Shown here: piece after piece, positions 5,799 through 8,957 of the stretch
How positions within the stretch are numbered: the first letter of the stretch is position 1
How the letters are laid out: every line of letters begins with the position of its first letter
DNA from: JBHIBA01 sp046758845
GTDB lineage: Bacteria > UBA8248 > JACPRG01 > G963555815
Direction of reading: 5' to 3'
DNA: 8,957 bases
Assembly: GCA_046758845.1 (NCBI GenBank)
Contig: JBHIBA010000188.1
Coordinates: forward strand, 1-8,957
Translations under genes and position numbers: made by a program
The notes under the pieces: generated by a model
What the model saw: the letters and a program-made list of their open reading frames with translations, nothing else
What the model was told of the DNA's origin: nothing
Database searches by the model: none

Positions 5799-6800
5799 TT
5801 GGAGATCGGCATCGGCGGTTTTCCGCAAGAGGCGTTCACTTCGACCCACCGGCTGCTGGAGGTCTGCGAAGAGGTTGAAGGGTTCGGGTTCGACCGGCTG
5901 TGGATGGCCGATTCACAGGGGATCTGGCCGGACCCTTATGCCCTGCTGGGGCGGCTCGCTGAGATGACAACGGGCATCGGGCTCGGCGTCGGCGTCAGCA
6001 ACCCGCGGACGCGCCACCCGGCCGTGCTGGCCCGGGCTTCGGTCACCCTGACTCATCTGGCCGGGGAACGGTTCGTCCTCGGCATCGGCGCGGGGAACAC
6101 CGCCTTCCTCCACCTGGGATTCCCTCCGGCCGGCGTTGAACTCTGCGGGGAGGCCGTTGGATGCATTCGGTCATTGATCCGCGGGGAAGACGGGACCTTC
6201 GGCGGCGCCCGAGTTCCGGCCTTTCACAACTACGAACCGGTCAACGTTCCCGTTTATCTGGCCGCAAACGGCCCGAAGATGCTCTCGCTGGCTGGAGAGA
6301 TCGCCGATGGGGCAATCGTCAGTTCCGGGATTTCTCCGGAAATTCTCAACTGGGTCCAGGCGCAGATCGACCAAGGCCTGAAGCGGAGCGGGCGAGGGCG
6401 CGGCGATTTCCGCCTCATCGCCTTCGTCGGCTGCGCCGTTTCGGAAGACCGGCAAAGAGCCCGGGGGGAAATCTTATCCTGGGTCGCGCGCCGCCTGTCC
6501 ATGCCGCTCCCGGAGGAAGTCTCGGGCATTCCCAAGGCGGACCGGCTTCGGGCCCTCGAGGCCTATAGCTACACGGAGCACTACCGCGTGAGGGTCTCGC
6601 ACGGCGGGGTGGTTGATTCGATTCCGGATGAATGGGTCGATCGTTTCGGCATCGCGGGGGCGCCGCAGGAGTCTGCGGAGCGGCTCGCGTCCCTGTCCAG
6701 CTTGGGTGTGGACGCCGTTTTCATCCTGCCGATTACGGAGGATTCGCACGCCTTCCTGAAAACGTTTTCCGAGAGGCTCCTTCCCCGGCTGCGACGTTAA
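5799..6800 (+). CDS. LLM-class (luciferase-like) F420/flavin-dependent oxidoreductase
   Basis: A 333-residue protein from TTG 5799 (338 from the alternative GTG 5784), the usual length of bacterial luciferase-like monooxygenase/Mer-type TIM barrels. Visible family features are the first strand EIGIGGFP, FDRLWMADS near residue 36 for the second strand, and the strand and turn GIGLGVGVSNPRTRHPAVLA, in which TRHP is characteristic. FVLGIGAGN follows, and then VPVYLAANGPKMLSLAGEIADGAIVS, typical of the late barrel where the phosphate of FMN or F420 is bound. The layout resembles methylenetetrahydromethanopterin reductase (Mer) and F420-dependent dehydrogenases more than true luciferase, so F420 is a likely cofactor, but FMN cannot be excluded. 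Substrate unknown. It closes the five-gene + strand run; a short GC-rich inverted repeat follows at 6802-6815 without a T-tract. Confidence 0.88.
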   Translation: MEIGIGGFPQEAFTSTHRLLEVCEEVEGFGFDRLWMADSQGIWPDPYALLGRLAEMTTGIGLGVGVSNPRTRHPAVLARASVTLTHLAGERFVLGIGAGNTAFLHLGFPPAGVELCGEAVGCIRSLIRGEDGTFGGARVPAFHNYEPVNVPVYLAANGPKMLSLAGEIADGAIVSSGISPEILNWVQAQIDQGLKRSGRGRGDFRLIAFVGCAVSEDRQRARGEILSWVARRLSMPLPEEVSGIPKADRLRALEAYSYTEHYRVRVSHGGVVDSIPDEWVDRFGIAGAPQESAERLASLSSLGVDAVFILPITEDSHAFLKTFSERLLPRLRR

Positions 6801-6868
6801 CCCGGGTCCTCCCGGCCCCCCGGTGGACCGGATGCCGGCCGCTTCTGCCCTTTCCCGAAAGAATTCGC

Positions 6869-6874
6869 TATAAT
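6869..6874 (+). promoter_or_regulatory. Perfect -10 hexamer before the 86-residue gene
   Basis: TATAAT at 6869-6874 lies in an AT-rich island (GAATTCGCTATAATTGATAG) inside otherwise GC-rich sequence, 42 bases before ATG 6916. The position 17 bases upstream (6846-6851) matches the -35 consensus poorly, so an activator or an alternative contact may be involved. This suggests that the small gene and mtnP form their own transcription unit. Confidence 0.45.
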
Positions 6875-6915
6875 TGATAGAAGTTGAATCCCGTAGTTTA
6901 TGGAGTGTGCGTTCA

Positions 6916-7176
6916 ATGGTATCGAATGAGCTGACACAGGATCGGGAAGCCGCGAAACACCTGAGCCGGATGGCGGATCGTGTGTGCTCCCTGATCCTGC
7001 TGGAGGACTATCCTCGAATCGACATCGAAATCGAGAAAGAAATGGTCCGCGAGCAATGCGAGCGGCTTTTTCCGGACCGGCTCGAGCTGTACGAGATGAT
7101 TTACGAGAGCCGATTCGACCGCCTCTGGACCCAGTTCCGGGAGCCCCTGGAAGCCGATCCCGCCGATTTCAGTTGA
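6916..7176 (+). CDS. Small acidic helical protein of unknown function
   Basis: An 86-residue protein that I do not recognise. It is charged and looks mostly helical: DREAAKHLSRMADRVCSLIL (about 9-28), then EDYPRIDIEIEKEMVREQCE (30-49) and LYEMIYESRFDRLWTQFREP (57-76). There is no signal peptide, membrane segment or metal motif; the two cysteines (about 24 and 48) are far apart. ATG 6916 has GGAG at 6902-6905, a rather long 10-base spacing. Frame-compatible TTG 6874 overlaps the -10 hexamer and is unlikely. The mtnP gene starts 69 bases after its stop on the same strand, so it may be the first gene of that operon. Codon use (G/C-ending) matches its neighbours, which supports a real gene. Confidence 0.65.
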   Translation: MVSNELTQDREAAKHLSRMADRVCSLILLEDYPRIDIEIEKEMVREQCERLFPDRLELYEMIYESRFDRLWTQFREPLEADPADFS

Positions 7177-7232
7177 CCGGCCGTTCTTCCCGGTGATAAA
7201 AGCCCCGCGGGGAATCGCTGAGGGTGTCTCTG

Positions 7233-7240
7233 AAGGAGGT
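7233..7240 (+). promoter_or_regulatory. Strong ribosome-binding site deciding the mtnP start
   Basis: AAGGAGGT, a perfect complement to the 16S rRNA tail, ends five bases before TTG 7246. It makes the TTG start convincing although no ATG is present. Confidence 0.75.
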
Positions 7241-7245
7241 CCGGT

Positions 7246-8127
7246 TTGCCGGAGGCCAGGGGCGAAGACGGCCGCATCGGGGTGATCGGCGGGAGCGGGC
7301 TTTACGATATGCCCGACCTGGCCGACCTGGAGGAAGTCACCCTCGACACACCCTTCGGCCCCTCCTCCGGTTCGTACCTCCTGGGCCGCCTCGGCGGCCG
7401 ACCCATGGCCTTTCTCGCCCGGCACGGCCCGGGCCACCGGTTCACGCCCACAGAAGTCAATTTCCGGGCCAACATCTACGGCATGAAGCAGCTCGGGGTG
7501 GAGCGCATCCTCTCGGTCGGCGCGGTGGGAAGCCTCCTAGAGGAGATACACCCCTCGGACATCGTCTTTCCGGACCAATTCATCGACCGGACCACGCAGA
7601 GGGCCTCCACGTTTTTCGGCGGCGGCGTCGTGGCGCACGTCCCGTTGGCGCATCCCATCTGCCGGCAGGTCCATCAGACGTACGTCGCCGCTGCCGGAAA
7701 GCTGGGCTTCACGTTCCACGAAGGCGGCAGCTACGTCTGCATAGAAGGGCCCCAGTTCTCCACACGGGCCGAATCTTTTTTGTACCGATCCTGGGGCGTG
7801 AGCGTGATTGGAATGACTAACGCCACCGAAGCCAAGCTGGCCCGGGAAGCCGAAATCTGCTATGGAACCATCGCCCTGGTCACTGACTACGATTGCTGGC
7901 ACGAGGAGGAGGAGCACCACGTCTCGACGGAGGCTGTTGTGGCCGTCTTGAAGCAGAACGTGGAGCGGGCCCGACAGATCATCCGGGAAGTCGTGGCGAA
8001 CCTCCCCCGAGACCGTTCCTGTGATTGCGGCCGTGCTCTGGAGGGGGCCATCCTCACTTCAGCCGACCGAATTCCCGCAGACGTCAAAGAGCGCCTCAAG
8101 CCCCTCATCGGAAAATATGTCCAATAA
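7246..8127 (+). CDS. mtnP: S-methyl-5'-thioadenosine phosphorylase
   Basis: Splits 5'-methylthioadenosine with phosphate into adenine and 5-methylthioribose-1-phosphate, the first step of methionine and adenine salvage from polyamine synthesis and other SAM-using reactions. The 293 residues show the whole family pattern: phosphate-binding IGVIGGSGLY (11-20), FLARHGPGHR (56-65) and TEVNFRANIY (69-78), then SVGAVGSL (90-97), FPDQFIDRT (108-116), CIEGPQFSTRAES (165-177), GMTNATEAKLAREAEICY (189-206) and TDYDCW (213-218). Asp214 and Asp216 correspond to the base-contacting aspartates that select 6-aminopurine. This makes MTA phosphorylase far more likely than a guanosine/inosine phosphorylase (PNP), where Asn replaces the key Asp. 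The C-terminal CDC at about 269-271 is also common in this group. No other mtn gene is in the window. Confidence 0.96.
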   Translation: MPEARGEDGRIGVIGGSGLYDMPDLADLEEVTLDTPFGPSSGSYLLGRLGGRPMAFLARHGPGHRFTPTEVNFRANIYGMKQLGVERILSVGAVGSLLEEIHPSDIVFPDQFIDRTTQRASTFFGGGVVAHVPLAHPICRQVHQTYVAAAGKLGFTFHEGGSYVCIEGPQFSTRAESFLYRSWGVSVIGMTNATEAKLAREAEICYGTIALVTDYDCWHEEEEHHVSTEAVVAVLKQNVERARQIIREVVANLPRDRSCDCGRALEGAILTSADRIPADVKERLKPLIGKYVQ

Positions 8128-8198
8128 TCTGCAATTACGGGCTCTCTGAATTTTCAATTTCATTTCTGGAATTCGTTGTTTAAAGGATTGAGCGAATT

Positions 8199-8262
8199 TG
8201 TGACCTTCGGCTGGATGCGCGGGAATCGGCAGGAATCCGCTAGGCGCTGTCACATTTTTTTT
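8199..8262 (+). terminator. Possible terminator of mtnP
   Basis: TGTGAC (8199-8204) pairs with GTCACA (8249-8254), which is followed at once by eight T residues (8255-8262). GCGC (8217-8220) can pair with GCGC (8244-8247) inside the same arm, and CTTCGG forms a small tetraloop hairpin, so the structure is branched and imperfect. It lies 71 bases past the mtnP stop. The T8 tract is the strong part; the stem is long-range and less convincing. Confidence 0.35.
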
Positions 8263-8365
8263 GTCGCAGGAGTTGCTCCCGCTCGGCCTTTAGTTCGATC
8301 AGATGACCTAACTCGGCCTTTTTCACCGGAACTCTAAAGGTCCTGGCGGCTATGCTGGCTCTGGC

Positions 8366-8406
8366 GGGGAAGGGCCGCATCGGACCCTTCCCCACCTCTT
8401 TTTATT
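8366..8406 (+). terminator. Strong intrinsic terminator, plus strand
   Basis: GGGGAAGGG (8366-8374) and CCCTTCCCC (8385-8393) form a perfect 9-bp stem, extendable in the loop by CCG/CGG with one bulged A. TCTTTTTATT follows at 8397-8406. On the minus strand the stem is not followed by T residues, so it is oriented for plus-strand transcripts. The nearest upstream plus-strand gene, mtnP, ends 238 bases earlier. It may also hinder read-through from the convergent OmpA-like gene, whose stop is 42 bases away. Confidence 0.75.
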
Positions 8407-8435
8407 GATCTGCCACAATCGCCTTCAGGCAACCC

Positions 8436-8957
8436 CTACCGAATCGGATGCAACTCGACTCGGCGGTTTCGGGCGCGCCCTTCGGGCGTGTCGTTCGAGG
8501 CTATCGGCCTTGATTCGCCGTGACCAATGACTGAAAACCTGGCCCTCGAGAGGCCCATTCGCACGAAAAACTCCACGGCCGCTCTCGCGCGGTTCTCGGA
8601 CAGCGTCTCGTTATAGGCATCCGACCCCCGGCTGTCGGTGTGACCCTGGACCTCAATCCGTAGCTTGGGATTCTTCTTCAATATGGCGAGCGCCTCAGCC
8701 AATTCCAGTTCGAATTGGGGTTTGATGTCCGACTTGTCCGTGTCGAAGAAGGCCCCGGGAATCACCCAGCATCCCCTCGAATCAACCTTGGCGCCCTTCG
8801 GCGTACCGGGGCATTTGTCCAGGTAGTCGGGCACGCCGTCCCCGTCGGAGTCGAGGGGGCAGCCGTTGCTGTCGACCTTCACGCCCTTCGGGGTGTTGGG
8901 GCACTTATCCAGGTAGTCGGGCACGCCGTCCCCGTCGGAGTCGAGGGGGCAGCCGTT
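8436..8957 (-). CDS. OmpA-like protein with TSP3-type calcium-binding repeats, C-terminal part (partial)
   Basis: The gene runs off the window edge: 173 codons and the TAG stop are visible, and the N-terminus (signal peptide, probably a beta-barrel) is missing. Residues 1-30 and 31-60 are two copies of a 30-residue unit containing DSDGDGVPDYLDKCP and TPKG-KVDS. The DxDxDGxxD pattern is the calcium-binding loop of thrombospondin type-3-like repeats, and the paired cysteines can form disulphides. From about residue 70 (FFDTDKSDIKPQF) follows the OmpA C-terminal domain, with GHTDSRG (105-111) and LSENRARA (119-126). Asp108 and Arg123 match the pair that grips diaminopimelate in peptidoglycan. 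The protein should link the outer membrane to the cell wall through a stiff calcium-dependent linker, like OprF and similar porins. A GTG codon at 8924 is inside the repeats and is not the real start. Confidence 0.92.
   Translation of the reverse strand, partial: NGCPLDSDGDGVPDYLDKCPNTPKGVKVDSNGCPLDSDGDGVPDYLDKCPGTPKGAKVDSRGCWVIPGAFFDTDKSDIKPQFELELAEALAILKKNPKLRIEVQGHTDSRGSDAYNETLSENRARAAVEFFVRMGLSRARFSVIGHGESRPIASNDTPEGRARNRRVELHPIR
8778..8957 (-). repeat. 90-bp tandem repeat coding for TSP3-type units
   Basis: Two 90-bp units (8957-8868 and 8867-8778) inside the OmpA-like gene encode the 30-residue calcium-binding repeats. Bases 8818-8867 and 8908-8957 are identical over 50 positions, including silent third codon positions, while the other part of each unit has diverged. 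More units probably lie beyond the window edge, because the reading begins exactly at a unit start with no sign of a domain boundary. Confidence 0.85.

Larger units (their letters stand above)
8128..8435. other. 308-nt intergenic region between convergent mtnP and OmpA-like genes
   Basis: This is the longest stretch without a confident gene. The first third is AT-richer than the rest of the window. It holds two candidate plus-strand terminators (8199-8262 and 8366-8406, listed separately). It also has a direct repeat CTCGGCCTTT at 8282-8291 and 8312-8321, exactly 30 bases apart, and a short minus-strand open frame (8380-8240, 46 codons) whose last half looks like an amphipathic helix. No tRNA, riboswitch or mobile-element end is recognisable. 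Confidence 0.6.

Noticed and set aside
6802..6815. CCGGG-TCCT-CCCGG hairpin directly after the LLM gene as a terminator
   Set aside because: Only a 5-bp stem and no T-tract follow. It may help stop transcription, but the evidence is too thin to annotate.
7203..7212. CCCCGCGGGG palindrome before mtnP, with TTTT after it on the minus strand
   Set aside because: As a hairpin it leaves only a 3-bp stem with a proper loop, and no minus-strand gene ends there.
7177..7245. SAM- or purine-type riboswitch before mtnP
   Set aside because: The 69-base gap is too short and has none of the expected paired elements.
8059..8253. Continuation of the short 8380-8240 frame into another frame by slippage on the A8 tract
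   Set aside because: The continuation would run antisense into the 3' end of mtnP, has no recognisable domain and looks like chance. There is no stimulatory structure or known family to support programmed frameshifting.

Overview
The window is a GC-rich stretch of a Gram-negative-type bacterial chromosome. It carries two predicted lipoproteins and an OmpA-type protein with a peptidoglycan-binding domain. The genes are short, tightly packed and switch strand often. Non-ATG starts are common: five of the ten genes whose start is visible appear to use GTG or TTG, and a Shine-Dalgarno sequence supports most of these choices. There is no rRNA, tRNA, phage, insertion sequence or CRISPR, and no marker gives a firm lineage. 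The content and style fit an uncultured deltaproteobacterial, Nitrospirota or NC10-like genome, but that is only an impression.

Layout. At 1-50 (+) lies the last part of a RidA/YjgF-family gene, followed by a small retropepsin-like aspartic protease (96-479, +). A hairpin-rich spacer separates it from a convergent enoyl-CoA hydratase of the AUH (methylglutaconyl-CoA hydratase-like) kind (674-1459, -). A structured intergenic region then leads to a small single-domain cupin (1699-2055, +). The cupin's 3' end overlaps, tail to tail, a lipid-anchored alpha/beta serine hydrolase (2015-2941, -). From 3136 a run of five + strand genes follows: an SRPBCC-fold protein, a PIG-L/LmbE zinc deacetylase, a DinB-like four-helix protein overlapping it by 8 bp, an unrecognised lipoprotein, and a luciferase-like (LLM, F420- or flavin-type) oxidoreductase. 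A second + strand unit has an 86-residue unknown protein behind a perfect TATAAT and then S-methyl-5'-thioadenosine phosphorylase (mtnP). A 308-nt non-coding region with a strong + strand terminator separates it from the C-terminal part of an OmpA-like protein with calcium-binding TSP3-type repeats (8436-8957, -), cut by the window edge.

How the genes may work together. mtnP recycles methylthioadenosine from polyamine synthesis and other SAM-using reactions. The AUH-like hydratase points to leucine/isovalerate or fatty acyl-CoA breakdown. The most suggestive unit is the translationally coupled LmbE-DinB pair: both families include enzymes of low-molecular-weight thiol chemistry (mycothiol and bacillithiol deacetylases or conjugate amidases, and DinB-fold thiol S-transferases). 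That link is inference from family and position. Most of the window is ordinary housekeeping and accessory metabolism, and I see no clear defence system or other obviously new machinery. The points worth checking are the LmbE-DinB unit, the palindromic elements on both sides of the hydratase gene, the orphan terminator near 8370, and the near-identical repeat DNA in the OmpA-like gene.
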